From contig NZ_FNDB01000004.1 of the NCBI RefSeq assembly GCF_900099915.1, positions 124,001 through 188,000 on the forward strand: a stretch of DNA of 64,000 nt, given 5' to 3'. Shown here piece after piece: positions 35,332 through 44,254 of this stretch. Source of the DNA: Flavobacterium omnivorum. Lineage in GTDB: Bacteria; Bacteroidota; Bacteroidia; Flavobacteriales; Flavobacteriaceae. The notes beneath the pieces were generated by a model. It did no database searches. It was not told the DNA's origin and was given only the letters and a program-made list of their open reading frames with translations. The position numbers and the translations under genes are program-made. Each line of letters starts with the position of its first letter. Position 1 is the first letter of the stretch.

Positions 35332-36427
35332 GCTCTTCAGACAGTTTCCGTACTTCTCCATCTCCCAGTAATACTGATAAGGTCTTTAAGCTAGGTGTGC
35401 GGTCTGCAATTAATTTTATGATGCTTGTGAATGGAATAAACAGTATCATTCCTGCAGCACCCCATAAAATACCGCCTACTATTACCACAATTATAATAAC
35501 AAGTGTGTTTATTTTTAAACGGCTTCCCACTGCAAAAGGAAATATAATGTAGGCTTCCAGTAATTGTACAATGGAAAAAACCACAATTACAGCTAGAGGA
35601 TACCAAACCGAATTGTAAGTTATCCAAGAAACGGCAATAGGCAACAGGGCCGATATCATGATTCCTACGTATGGTATAAAAGTTAGGATTGAAGCAATAA
35701 ATCCAAAGAGAAATGGATTTGGTATTCCAATAATCCATAGGCCAATGCTGTTTAACAATCCTACTAGTAAATAGACCAATAGCATTCCTTTGATGAAATT
35801 ATAATATTCATGGATAGTTTCGATCAAAATTTCATGAACGGTATTTTTTTGCTCCGCAGGAAAAAGTTGGTACAATGCATTTGACAACAAGTGTCTGTGG
35901 TACAATAGTAACGCGGAAAAAATAGGAATCATCAATAAAAAAAATACGGATTCAGATAAGGAATAAGCAGTACTTCGTAGGATTGAAAATACCTGTGAAC
36001 CCGAATTATTGAGCATGTTACCAATGAAGTCGGATTGTTTTTCTAGACTAATATTGAATCGTTCCAAAAGTAACAGACTCAATTCCTTTATTGTTTCTGC
36101 TAATTTAACTCTTAAAGATTGCCATTCCTTTAGAAATTCTGTAAACTGCGCAAATAATAAATAAAGCACAGCCCCTACTAAAAGTGTTACTCCTAAAATC
36201 GATATAAATATGGCTATTCCTTTATCAAGTCCTTTTCCTTGCATCCATTTACAGATAGGATATAGAATAAAACTCATGAGTAATGAAAAACTTAAAGGAA
36301 TGAAAAGTGTTTTACCAAAATATAAAACTAAAGAAGCCAGTACTATAATCTGGAGGATTTCTAAAACAGAATAGTTTCTGCTTGTTTGAAATAGTACCGG
36401 TGTTTTAGAAGATTGCATCATAACCAA
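35315..36427 (-). CDS. AI-2E (PerM) family transporter, second copy
   Basis: The 370-residue protein has the same layout as the product of 4491-5690: two N-terminal helix pairs, a soluble central segment (about 90-150), then the conserved C-terminal helix block with FIPYVGIMISALLPIAVSW and VGSRLKINTLVIIIVVIVG. Sequence similarity between the two is moderate, so they are old paralogues. The start is uncertain among three close ATGs (36427, 36421, 36418). The composite stress promoter found before the other copy is absent here. Confidence 0.9.
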   Translation of the reverse strand: MVMMQSSKTPVLFQTSRNYSVLEILQIIVLASLVLYFGKTLFIPLSFSLLMSFILYPICKWMQGKGLDKGIAIFISILGVTLLVGAVLYLLFAQFTEFLKEWQSLRVKLAETIKELSLLLLERFNISLEKQSDFIGNMLNNSGSQVFSILRSTAYSLSESVFFLLMIPIFSALLLYHRHLLSNALYQLFPAEQKNTVHEILIETIHEYYNFIKGMLLVYLLVGLLNSIGLWIIGIPNPFLFGFIASILTFIPYVGIMISALLPIAVSWITYNSVWYPLAVIVVFSIVQLLEAYIIFPFAVGSRLKINTLVIIIVVIVGGILWGAAGMILFIPFTSIIKLIADRTPSLKTLSVLLGDGEVRKLSEEPISKD

Positions 36428-36479
36428 AGTATGTAATAGTTGTTAAATCATATTCTTCGTTCCAGTACTAAAGAATTAT

Positions 36480-36926
36480 TTAAGCTTCTACTAATCGCCT
36501 ATGGTAATTGATTTGACCCAAATGATAGGCGAGGTGCGTGGTCAAATGAATTAGCATAGATTCAGTAGTTGTTTTTTCTTCGAATACCAGAAGCGGAAAT
36601 TCCATTTTTAAATCCTGTTGCGATAAACTATCCAACGTATTTTCTATTGCAACACGTGTTTCTTCAATTTTTGTTAATAATATTGATCTTGGAATATCTT
36701 TAAGGGAAAATTCAAGCGCTCGATTTCTACTATAGTTTGTTTTCCCTAATGCAGCAGAAATATAAGTATTTAGATTTCCTATTAAATGCAAACAAAGATT
36801 ACCACCGGAATTAGCGATTCCTTTTTGGGTTTTCGAAATCGTACTTTCATTTTTGTATAATTCAATTTCAATTTTAAGCTTGTTGAAATGGTTGTTGAAA
36901 AGAACTTTTAAAATATCAGTTAACAT
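36480..36926 (-). CDS. DinB/DUF1572-like four-helix protein
   Basis: From the ATG at 36926 the product is 148 residues (MLTDILKVLFNNHFNKLK). An in-frame ATG at 37061 lies well inside the upstream gene and gives unconserved extra sequence, so the shorter form is preferred. The helical bundle with the conserved metal-type His near the start of helix 2 (LCLHLIGNLNTYI) and the closing HLTTHLAYHLGQINYHRR pattern place it in the DinB superfamily, which often uses bacillithiol-like thiols or metals. It overlaps the upstream SnoaL-like gene by 11 bp. Confidence 0.85.
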   Translation of the reverse strand: MLTDILKVLFNNHFNKLKIEIELYKNESTISKTQKGIANSGGNLCLHLIGNLNTYISAALGKTNYSRNRALEFSLKDIPRSILLTKIEETRVAIENTLDSLSQQDLKMEFPLLVFEEKTTTESMLIHLTTHLAYHLGQINYHRRLVEA

Positions 36927-37395
36927 GTTTAGTTTCTTTATACTTTTGTAATGATGCCAATGCTTGTTGTTGTATTTTTTTTTGAAAAAATCCGGTCCAA
37001 CCCAAAAGCTGTCCTGTAAATCCAAAAGCCTGCTTAGACCAATTCCAGATGTCAAAATCATCCGTGTGTTTTATAATCAAACCGTCTTTAAATTGAAATT
37101 GCGACTGAATGCGATTGATTACTTTTCTATTGGTTTTGCTAAAATTGTAAGTGGCAATCCAATGGGCCGTACCGATATATTCGTTGGCTTTTACATCTGA
37201 GTATTCAATTTTTATAGTGCCTTTACTTTTCTCCATAAGCATTTTCCACATTTGGAATACGTCATTTCCTTTTAATAAACCAAACGCAGGATCTCGAAAC
37301 TGAATGTTTGAATCGTAACATTCACACATTGTCACTGCATCAGCATTTGCAAAAGCAGTATAGAACTTGATAATGATTTTCTCGTTTGAAGACAT
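36916..37395 (-). CDS. SnoaL/NTF2-like protein
   Basis: The 159-residue product has an NTF2-like cone fold (about 1-125): MSSNEKIIIKFYTAFANADA ... MCECYDSNIQFRDPAFG ... and the closing strand IKHTDDFDIWNWSKQA. The last 30 residues are basic and variable. Members range from isomerases to ligand-binding proteins, so function cannot be assigned. It is coupled to the DinB-like gene. Confidence 0.85.
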   Translation of the reverse strand: MSSNEKIIIKFYTAFANADAVTMCECYDSNIQFRDPAFGLLKGNDVFQMWKMLMEKSKGTIKIEYSDVKANEYIGTAHWIATYNFSKTNRKVINRIQSQFQFKDGLIIKHTDDFDIWNWSKQAFGFTGQLLGWTGFFQKKIQQQALASLQKYKETKHVN

Positions 37396-37569
37396 CCTTT
37401 TAAATAAAGTGAATAGTAAAAATACTAAATTTTTTTGACCAATTTTAGTGTTTCAAATCTAAATTGACAGAAACCAAGTTCCGTTATTTTTTATATGATG
37501 AAATACTGTGGTTGGAATTAGTTCATGATTAAAAGATTGTACTGACTTTATGATTTCAATTGAGACCAA

Positions 37570-37606
37570 AAAAAAGGATAGACTTTTAAGTTTCTATCCC
37601 TTTTTT
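37570..37606. terminator. bidirectional intrinsic terminator
   Basis: The stem AAAAAGGATAGA / TCTATCCCTTTTT with A and T runs lies 35 bp beyond the stop of the OmpA gene at 37641. Confidence 0.85.
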
Positions 37607-37640
37607 GCATTTATAAAAGTTTATTCTCCCTATAACAATA

Positions 37641-39674
37641 TTATCTTGTAGCAGGAATAATGTCAATAATTACGGTACGATTATAAAAACGTTCCTCTGG
37701 AGTTTTATTTTCAAAAGGAGATTTATTTTCATCTTCTCCAAATCCGTTAACTTCAAATTTAACATCGTTTCTTCCTGATTTTGCCAATGCTTTTTCGATA
37801 ATCGTTTTCACATCATTTGCACGAGAGGCAGATAAATTTAGGTTATATGCTTCACCACCAATAATATCAGTATGACCATGAATCATAACTTTTGCACCAA
37901 CAGGAATTTTAGGAGTTACAATATCAGTAAGGTATTTTTCATACATTTTAATAGCTACTGCTTTGTTGAATTCATAAAGAATACTGTATCTCATTCCTTC
38001 TTCTGTTTTTGCAGGAGTCCAAAGCACCACATGTATTGGTGTTTCTTTTTCTACAATTTTACCACTTTTGGTTTGACCAATCATTTTTACGTTGTAATCT
38101 CCTTCTGGGCGACTACCTAAAATTGATTTTCCAGGAATCTTAACTTCATCCTCCATGTAGGGTCCAAAAGATTGTACTTTTCCTTGTTCGTCTGTCAATT
38201 GTAATGACCAAGAAGACAATGCTTCACCAGCTCCTTTATTATTAAAAGATACGTAGCTTTCGATAGGTGCTTCTTGCAAGGCAACAATTTGTACTGGTTT
38301 CAATTGTGCATCAGTACCACTTTGAAATTCCATTAATAAATCAGGAGAGTTACTTTCGATAGAAACTCTACGATCTCCTTCACGTAACAATACTAATTCT
38401 AGTGTTGCGCCTGGTTGTTCAGATGGAATATTTGGCTTGTCTTGACCTTTAGTTGCAATTCTAGATGCATCAATGGAAAATACATTAACTAAATACGTTT
38501 TAACCGATTCAGCCATTGCAAGTCCATCTGAATTTCCTTTTTTAGAAGAACCTACTAAAGAAATAGTAGCTGAAGGATTTTTTTGCATGCGATCCCCTAA
38601 GATGTTCAATACATTGTAGTATACAGTCATTTGACGTTTAGAGCGATCTGATAAGGTTTTTGGAGTAAATACTTCCACCTGATCTTCTTTAAAGTCTTTC
38701 ACCTGATCTTTCGTTAATAAAACATAACGGTTTGGAATTTCATTCGAATCTTCGTTAAAGAAAACGTAGTTTCTAAGTGGGAAAATTTCAGTCATTCTAT
38801 TTTCTCCAGGAACATTGCTTGGAGAATTTACAGTAAAATCAACCTCACGGTCTTGAACCATATCCGTAGCTTGTTGGATATTTTGTCCTTGTCCAAATTT
38901 AAGTGCTACACCAGCTCTTATGGTTGTAATATTCCAAGTTTCGGTTGCACGTGGATTTTGACCAAAATAAGGTTGGAAAGAAACAAACGGAGACAATACA
39001 AATTGAGTCTTATTGCTGTCTGAAGATAATGGAATATCATATCCTGCACCAATTTGCATTGATAAGATAGTTTCTTCAATTTCACTAAACTCGCCCGTTA
39101 CATCAGGAGTTGCTGCTTGATTTGGAAATGCTGGATTAATACCTAATTTGTATGTAAATGATTTATCTAAGTTGAAAGCCAAACGAGGACCTCCATAAAG
39201 ATAGAAATTAGATTTAAATGGAGCAAAACGCACGCTTGGTTCTACAGTAATGTAACTTAAATCAGTAGATAAGTCAGCAGGACAATCACAAGCAGTTTGT
39301 ACTTGGTCAAAAGCACCTTTACGGCTATCATAACCTGCTTGTAGCATTACTCCCCATCTAGAGTCAGCAGGGCGATATTCTAAAAGTGGCGCAATAAACA
39401 ATCCAACACCATCGCCATCATGAAATGTTGCAGGAGGTGTAAAGCTTGCATTTAACTGATTTGTTGATCCTCGGTAAAAGTTGAAATTAGCTCCACCAGC
39501 AACACCAAAGAACCAAGAAGGTTTAGCGTACTTTACCTCTTGTGTTTGTTGTGCCAATGCGGGAGTTTGAACACTTATCCAAGTCAATGAAGCTACTATA
39601 AGGCTTTTGATGGGTAAGGTATTAGGTGACCAAGCTTGGCGAGATCCCTTTTTTAAATTAGTTGTATTGTTCAT
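37641..39674 (-). CDS. OmpA-family outer-membrane protein with N-terminal beta barrel
   Basis: From the ATG at 39674 (one at 39695 also possible) the product is 677 residues. A long signal region ends near TPALAQQ. Residues about 45-265 form an outer-membrane barrel (FFGVAGGANFNFYRG, FYLYGGPRLAFNLD). A middle region with OmpA-like and beta-sandwich character follows, including a VSLVG-type SSKKGNSDGLAMAESVKTYL segment. The end (about 580-677) is an OmpA peptidoglycan-binding domain (VMIHGHTDIIGGEAYNLNLS and NGFGEDENKSPF). It should tie the outer membrane to peptidoglycan. It follows the ice-binding-like gene at 39764 by 90 bp on the same strand and is inferred to share its promoter. Confidence 0.9.
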   Translation of the reverse strand: MNNTTNLKKGSRQAWSPNTLPIKSLIVASLTWISVQTPALAQQTQEVKYAKPSWFFGVAGGANFNFYRGSTNQLNASFTPPATFHDGDGVGLFIAPLLEYRPADSRWGVMLQAGYDSRKGAFDQVQTACDCPADLSTDLSYITVEPSVRFAPFKSNFYLYGGPRLAFNLDKSFTYKLGINPAFPNQAATPDVTGEFSEIEETILSMQIGAGYDIPLSSDSNKTQFVLSPFVSFQPYFGQNPRATETWNITTIRAGVALKFGQGQNIQQATDMVQDREVDFTVNSPSNVPGENRMTEIFPLRNYVFFNEDSNEIPNRYVLLTKDQVKDFKEDQVEVFTPKTLSDRSKRQMTVYYNVLNILGDRMQKNPSATISLVGSSKKGNSDGLAMAESVKTYLVNVFSIDASRIATKGQDKPNIPSEQPGATLELVLLREGDRRVSIESNSPDLLMEFQSGTDAQLKPVQIVALQEAPIESYVSFNNKGAGEALSSWSLQLTDEQGKVQSFGPYMEDEVKIPGKSILGSRPEGDYNVKMIGQTKSGKIVEKETPIHVVLWTPAKTEEGMRYSILYEFNKAVAIKMYEKYLTDIVTPKIPVGAKVMIHGHTDIIGGEAYNLNLSASRANDVKTIIEKALAKSGRNDVKFEVNGFGEDENKSPFENKTPEERFYNRTVIIDIIPATR

Positions 39675-39763
39675 GTTTTTTATTTTTTGTTTCATTTTAG
39701 AAATAAATCCCGCCCTTAGACGGGATCAAATTATTTTACTGTAAACCCAATGGGGCCAAAAAT

Positions 39764-41212
39764 TTATTCAGGTACGTTAACAATTGTATTAACCATAGTA
39801 ACAGAAGATATCAAAGAAATCGCTCTACCATTTAATACCGTTTGTACAGTAGTATTGGTGTTGTTTGCTGGCGAGGATAATGTTACTCCAGAATTAGCGA
39901 TAATAGTTCCCACCATAACGCCACCACCTGCATAGTTGATTACTGCTGTACTACCTACATACCAGTAAACATTTTTAGGATTTCCTACACCATTTAAGAA
40001 TTTCACACTACTTGGGGCTGAATCTCCGACTGTTAAAGCTGATTCTGTTTGAAATATCCAAACTGCATTAGCATCTCCTTTGGCATCTAAAGTTAAATCA
40101 CCATTCGTTATTTTAAAAGTACCTGCGGCAGCTTTATATAATCCAGGAGCTAAAGTTAATCCTCCTAGTTCACCTGCTCCAGGATCAACTCCTCCTGGTT
40201 TTGAAGCTGGAGAAATACTTAAATAAGCAGCAGTAGCATCAAGCAATCCTTGAGAAGCCTCAGGTCCTGCAGAATATATTCCACCTTTTACGAGTCCTTC
40301 GTTCGTTCCAGTAACTGTGTAAGGGATATTCGTTTGACCGTCTCTAAAACCAGTTATTAATGTAGGAGCGGCAGTGGTACCAATTCTTCCGCTAGCAGTG
40401 GTATTGATTACTGTATAAATTCCTTGATTCGTGATTCCTGCGTTACCGCCAAAAACTCCAAAAAACAAACCGCTAGCCGCTCCAGGAGCTGGAGTTCTGA
40501 TTGCTGCATTTACAGTAGTAAAGGTCCAAACATAGTTGTTTGCCAGAGCAATACCTGCCGTGTTTTGTGCACCAGTGGTAATTGTTGCAGTATAAGTAGT
40601 TCCAGATTCAAGTGGCAAAGCTGGATTAAAAAAAGCTGTAATGCCGGAATAAGTAACTACTCCTGGAATAACTGTACTACCTTGTTTTAAAGTAAAAGTA
40701 GTTCCATTGATAGTCAAAGCATTCATTGCTATGCTAAAATTAGCTGTGATCGTTTTATTTAGATTAACTCCCGTTGCTGCATTAAGTGGATCTGTTAAAA
40801 TAACGGTTGGGGGAACTCCAGTTTTGAATGTCCATACGTAATCTTCTTGCAAAGCATTGCCCATAACATCTTTAGCAGCAGTAGAAACTTTAACCGTATA
40901 AGTTGTATTAGGTGCTAATGGACTTGTAGGAGTGAACGAGGCAGTTTTTCCGCTGTAGGAGATAGTTCCTGCTACTCTTGCAGTTCCTGTAACTGTAAAA
41001 GAAGTTTCATTAAGTGTTGCTGGGTTCATTTCTTCATTGAAAGTAACAGTAATAGCTGGACTGAATTGAACGCCTAACGCTCCATTTAAAGGGCTTGTCG
41101 ATTCTACAACTGGACATACACCAATTGTTTCCTGAAAATCATCGCTTGCGCATCCAGAAATTAATGCAATAAATAGTATTGCAAATGTGAATAGTAAATT
41201 TTTTGTTTTCAT
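39764..41212 (-). CDS. ice-binding-like (DUF3494) lipoprotein with two Ig-like domains
   Basis: The 482-residue product has a lipoprotein signal (FAILFIALISGCASDD, Cys at about 21). Two bacterial Ig-like (Big_5 type) domains follow (about 33-130 and 134-232; both contain the LxPxTTYTxxxxTxAxDxxGxxL pattern). The C-terminal half (about 240-482) is a DUF3494 domain: GLVKGGIYSAGPEAS, APGLYKAAAGTFKITNGDLTLDA, NAVWIFQTESALTVG, VYWYVGSTAVINYAGG, a beta-solenoid fold known from ice-binding proteins. A surface lipoprotein that binds ice, or a structurally related adhesion or surface-layer role, is possible. It is under the composite stress promoter. Confidence 0.9.
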   Translation of the reverse strand: MKTKNLLFTFAILFIALISGCASDDFQETIGVCPVVESTSPLNGALGVQFSPAITVTFNEEMNPATLNETSFTVTGTARVAGTISYSGKTASFTPTSPLAPNTTYTVKVSTAAKDVMGNALQEDYVWTFKTGVPPTVILTDPLNAATGVNLNKTITANFSIAMNALTINGTTFTLKQGSTVIPGVVTYSGITAFFNPALPLESGTTYTATITTGAQNTAGIALANNYVWTFTTVNAAIRTPAPGAASGLFFGVFGGNAGITNQGIYTVINTTASGRIGTTAAPTLITGFRDGQTNIPYTVTGTNEGLVKGGIYSAGPEASQGLLDATAAYLSISPASKPGGVDPGAGELGGLTLAPGLYKAAAGTFKITNGDLTLDAKGDANAVWIFQTESALTVGDSAPSSVKFLNGVGNPKNVYWYVGSTAVINYAGGGVMVGTIIANSGVTLSSPANNTNTTVQTVLNGRAISLISSVTMVNTIVNVPE

Positions 41213-41247
41213 TTTGAGTAATTTTGGGGATTAAGTATTTAATTCTC

Positions 41248-41311
41248 CAAAGGTGCGTTTATCAAAGACTAAATCTCTTATACTTTTAAAGTTATAAGTT
41301 GTAAGATTCAC
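41248..41311 (-). promoter_or_regulatory. composite stress promoter element, site 3
   Basis: Minus strand: GTGAATCT, box 1 TACAAC, 15 bp, box 2 TATAAG, 21 bp, -7 element CACCTTTG. The -7 box is about 35 bp before the ATG at 41212. Confidence 0.8.
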
Positions 41312-41798
41312 TTATTTTTTTGTTAAAATAAAAATTAAAATATTAATAATCAGTATTTTGACTTCTTACGCGTGTTAATAGTATGTTATTTTCAATATTT
41401 TTAACAGAGAAGTTAGTACAAATAAGGAAATGAAAATAAATTCTGGTACTTATAATTCGTTTGTAAAATAAATCATTTAAAAATCAAAGGCAATACTATT
41501 TTGATTTTGCACATTACAAATTGGATGGCGAGTAAAATTAATTTTTATTACAGATGCTCCAATTTTATAAACTTCAAATCTATAGTAATAAAAAGTTTTT
41601 AGAAGGTAAAGTGGGATGCTAAAAAGTGTATTGTTTCAACTTTATTTGAAAATAATAAGGGGCGCAATGCTTTCAATTAGAAGTATATTTAAAACAACAA
41701 TACAGAAACTAATTTTTGATTATAATCAAAGGTAAAATGGAAAGTAGCTCTAAGTACGCTCTTGATTTTAAGTTATTATCAAAAATTTATAATAACTG
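41312..41798. other. 487-bp gap without a recognisable gene
   Basis: AT-rich sequence upstream of the stress promoter. No open frame with coding character, RNA gene, hairpin terminator or repeat was recognised. Confidence 0.5.
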
Positions 41799-42611
41799 TT
41801 ATAAACAATTTTTTTCCTTTTCTTTTAAAGCATGAATAAAAAAGGTAAGTTCTGTAGTATAAGTATCAAGCGTTATGGCTGATTGCTTTATGTATTCTAG
41901 ATAGTCTTTAATTTCTTCTTTAGAATTGGACGACTGGTCGAGTAGAAAAGATATTCCTAGAATATTAGTCACCGGCTGCCTCAGTTTATGTGAAGTCATG
42001 AACATGAGTTTTTCTAAACCAATTATGTATTCTTTTTGATATTCTTCAGCGATATTGAGTTCAGAAATAGCATTCAAAAGTTCTATGGCACGCTTTTCCT
42101 TTTCTTGATTTTGGTATTCAAGATTTTTATTAGCAATAATCAGTTCTGCCGCTCGTTTTTCTTTTTCTTGATTTTGAAAAGCTAGTTCTTTATTAGCAAT
42201 AATTAATTCTGCTGCTCGTTTTTCTTTTTCTTGGTTTTGAAATACAAGATTTTTGTTAGCTAAAATTAGTTCTGCTGCTCGTTTTTCTTTTTCTAAATTT
42301 TGAGTTATTAGCTTTTTATTAGCGATAATTAATTCGGTTGCACGCTTTTCCTTTTCTAGATTTTGGAAAGCGAGTTCTTTGTTTGCTATCAGAAGTTCTG
42401 AGGCCCGTTTATCTTTTTCTTTGTTTTGATGGGCTATTTCTTTTTCAGCAATAATAAGTTTTGCTGTAAGTTCCTGTTTTTCTTGGTTTTGAAAAGAAAT
42501 TTTTTCGATAGCGAGAATTAATTTTACAGCTACATTAATTTTTTCGTTATTAGCAATAACAAATAAATCGTTTTTAATTTCTGAGTCTTTATTATTGATT
42601 CTTTTGACCAT
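41799..42611 (-). CDS. coiled-coil protein with 21-residue repeats and a histidine-kinase dimerisation helix but no ATPase domain
   Basis: The 270-residue product has eight tandem 21-residue units (residues 21-188; consensus NQEKEKRAAELIIANKELAFQ), each three heptads long, so the region should form a long continuous coiled coil. Residues about 189-265 resemble a HisKA dimerisation/phosphoacceptor domain with the H-box MTSHKLRQPVTNI (His208). The protein then stops: no N, G1 or G2 box of an HATPase domain is present. It could be phosphorylated by another kinase or act as a scaffold. Similar repeats occur in front of complete kinases in Flavobacteria, so it may also be a truncated kinase. It has its own promoter. 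Confidence 0.8.
   Translation of the reverse strand: MVKRINNKDSEIKNDLFVIANNEKINVAVKLILAIEKISFQNQEKQELTAKLIIAEKEIAHQNKEKDKRASELLIANKELAFQNLEKEKRATELIIANKKLITQNLEKEKRAAELILANKNLVFQNQEKEKRAAELIIANKELAFQNQEKEKRAAELIIANKNLEYQNQEKEKRAIELLNAISELNIAEEYQKEYIIGLEKLMFMTSHKLRQPVTNILGISFLLDQSSNSKEEIKDYLEYIKQSAITLDTYTTELTFFIHALKEKEKNCL
42048..42551 (-). repeat. eight tandem 63-bp coding repeats
   Basis: Eight 63-bp units encode the 21-residue coiled-coil repeat of the gene at 41799-42611. The middle units are nearly identical at the DNA level and the outer ones more diverged, as expected from recombination expanding the array from the centre. Confidence 0.85.
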
Positions 42612-42649
42612 CCGACTTTCAAATTAAAGTTTATAAACGAAGAAACTTT

Positions 42650-42657
42650 CAAAGGTA
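42650..42657 (-). promoter_or_regulatory. -7 element of the coiled-coil kinase-like gene
   Basis: The minus strand reads TACCTTTG, a full TAnnTTTG match, 39 bp before the ATG at 42611. The stress boxes are absent. Confidence 0.5.
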
Positions 42658-42751
42658 GTGTAAAAGTTCTGAATTTGAAATGCGAGTGCGAAAGATTAAT
42701 TGTAAAAACAAAAATTAAATTTCCTTAATATCTATTGCCTGTAAAAGGATA

Positions 42752-43108
42752 TTAACTGTTTTGTAAATCGTTTTCTTTTACTTTTTCAGAATGTTTGGTA
42801 ACCACATTGGTAATTACAAATTGTAATAGTGTTCCTAAAATTCTTTTTATTGGATTTTGAGTGGATCCTAATAAAACTTTTTTAGTTAAATAACCTGTAG
42901 TTATTCCGATAACATTGCTCAGTATGTTGCCTTTAAATTCAGACGTAGTGGCCATTTGACCAAATGCATTTTTAATCAAATTTACAGGTTTTAAACTTTC
43001 ATAAGTATGATAATACTGATCTTTTAGCTGTAATAAATCTTCGGCTTGTTTTAGTTTCAGTAATGCAATCGCTTCTTTAAGAGTTGCTGTCTCGTTTGGC
43101 TTTTTCAT
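42752..43108 (-). CDS. small helical protein following the holin-like gene
   Basis: From the ATG at 43108 the product is 118 residues: a charged helical N-terminus (about 1-45, LKEAIALLKLKQAEDLLQLKDQYYHTYE), and a moderately hydrophobic C-terminal half with two possible membrane helices (NILSNVIGITTGYLTKKVLLG and ILGTLLQFVITNVVT). An ATG at 43198 lies inside the upstream gene and is rejected. The gene order YtxH, holin-like, then this protein resembles the elaB/yqjD-yqjE-yqjK neighbourhood of proteobacteria, but homology is not shown. Start and the preceding stop are separated by one base, so the two are coupled. Confidence 0.8.
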   Translation of the reverse strand: MKKPNETATLKEAIALLKLKQAEDLLQLKDQYYHTYESLKPVNLIKNAFGQMATTSEFKGNILSNVIGITTGYLTKKVLLGSTQNPIKRILGTLLQFVITNVVTKHSEKVKENDLQNS

Positions 43109-43109
43109 A

Positions 43110-43457
43110 TTAACTTTTTTTAAGCATTTTAACAATAATAAAATTACTGATTGGCATTTTAAGCCATTGATCTTTGAAGAGGTAAAGAACAATTGCAACT
43201 ATGAGATAAACGCTAGATACTATAAAAAAACCATAATATACTTTTCCAAGTAATTCACCAATCCATAAGGATAAACCAATGTTTGCAAGGAAGGCAAACA
43301 GTACAAAAACAATAGAAACGGTTAATCGAGATAATAAAGATGACATTACATCAGCAGTTTTGTCAACTGCATTTAGTTTAGCTAATTCTACTGTTGTTCT
43401 GGTATAATCTTCCGCTCTTTCAAAAAGCATTTCTATTGTTGATGCGTTGTTTTCCAT
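43110..43457 (-). CDS. phage-holin-like/YqjE-type membrane protein
   Basis: The 115-residue product has an amphipathic N-terminal helix (about 8-35), two membrane segments (about 45-68, 76-98) separated by a tight turn with GK, and a short basic tail. This matches the 'putative holin superfamily III' or YqjE group, which in spite of the name is usually a chromosomal stress-related membrane protein. It lies in the operon porin-like - lmo0937 - lmo0937 - YtxH - holin-like - helical protein. Confidence 0.85.
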   Translation of the reverse strand: MENNASTIEMLFERAEDYTRTTVELAKLNAVDKTADVMSSLLSRLTVSIVFVLFAFLANIGLSLWIGELLGKVYYGFFIVSSVYLIVAIVLYLFKDQWLKMPISNFIIVKMLKKS

Positions 43458-43501
43458 AATGAAATTTTTAAGGTGCTAAATAGCGAAATTTTAATATCTG
43501 A

Positions 43502-43834
43502 TTAGATATTTGTATTTTTCATATCATTTTTTGCATCTTGAAATCTTGATTTTTCTTCAGCAAGTAATGCTTCACCATCATGTTTAGCATCATACAATTT
43601 TGATTTTCCTTCCGATACTAAAGCTTCCCCTTCTTGCCAGATTTTCTCATATTTATTAGTAATTGTTCCTAACAATGTATCTAGTTTGTCTTTTAATTCG
43701 TCAGCATAATCATTGCTTTTATCCATGATTTTTCTTCTAGTTTTGTCTCCTTTTTCAGGCGCAAATAATACTCCTAACAATGCTCCTACAGCTACTCCGC
43801 CTAAAACTCCTAATATTATTTTATCTGCTTTCAT
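43502..43834 (-). CDS. YtxH domain protein
   Basis: The 110-residue product begins with a membrane segment rich in Gly/Ala (MKADKIILGVLGGVAVGALLG) and the YtxH signature LFAPEKGDKTRRKI, followed by a charged helical tail with two related stretches (EALVSEGKSKLYDAKHDG and EALLAEEKSRFQDAKND). YtxH proteins are general-stress membrane-anchored proteins of unknown mechanism. It is cotranscribed with the lmo0937 genes upstream, by gap size. Confidence 0.92.
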   Translation of the reverse strand: MKADKIILGVLGGVAVGALLGVLFAPEKGDKTRRKIMDKSNDYADELKDKLDTLLGTITNKYEKIWQEGEALVSEGKSKLYDAKHDGEALLAEEKSRFQDAKNDMKNTNI

Positions 43835-43872
43835 AATTACTTATTTTATTATTATTTTAAATTTTAATTTGA

Positions 43873-44025
43873 TTAAATACTTCTACCTGATATCAGTCTG
43901 AAAAGTATTGCGATTACGGCAATAACAAGTAGTACATGAATAATAGATCCTAGGCTGAATGCGAAAAAGCCAATTGCCCAAAAGATTACTAAAATTACTG
44001 CTATTGTATAAAGAAGATTTCCCAT
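43873..44025 (-). CDS. lmo0937-family small membrane protein, copy 2
   Basis: A 50-residue frame (MGNLLYTIAVILVIFWAIGF ... ending ILFRLISGRSI) reads down from the ATG at 44025 to TAA at 43873. It contains two closely spaced membrane helices and the family's WAIGFF and FRLISGR endings. It is a close tandem relative of the gene at 44069-44221. The family is small, hydrophobic and stress-associated, and its function is unknown. Confidence 0.9.
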   Translation of the reverse strand: MGNLLYTIAVILVIFWAIGFFAFSLGSIIHVLLVIAVIAILFRLISGRSI

Positions 44026-44068
44026 GTTTTTTTATTTTAATGATTAGATGATAATTTGCAACGTTGCC

Positions 44069-44221
44069 TTAGATTTTTCTGCCTGATATTAGTCTAAATA
44101 ATATTGCTATTACTGCAATAACAAGAAGAATATGAATAATAGATCCAGCACTGTAAGCAAAGAATCCAATTGCCCAGAATATTACTAAAATTACTGCGAT
44201 GGTGTAAAGAAGGTTACTCAT
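44069..44221 (-). CDS. lmo0937-family small membrane protein, copy 1
   Basis: A 50-residue frame (MSNLLYTIAVILVIFWAIGF ... ILFRLISGRKI) lies between the porin-like gene (33 bp upstream) and copy 2 (43 bp downstream). About four fifths of the residues are identical to copy 2 and the flanking DNA is also alike, so it is a recent tandem duplication. Two membrane helices fill the protein. Confidence 0.9.
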   Translation of the reverse strand: MSNLLYTIAVILVIFWAIGFFAYSAGSIIHILLVIAVIAILFRLISGRKI

Positions 44222-44254
44222 GATTTCTAGTTTTTAGTGATTAGTATTTAATTA

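Noticed and set aside
42048..42551. CRISPR-like array from regularly spaced 63-bp repeats
   Set aside because: The units are directly joined, in frame and encode a coiled coil; there are no unique spacers.
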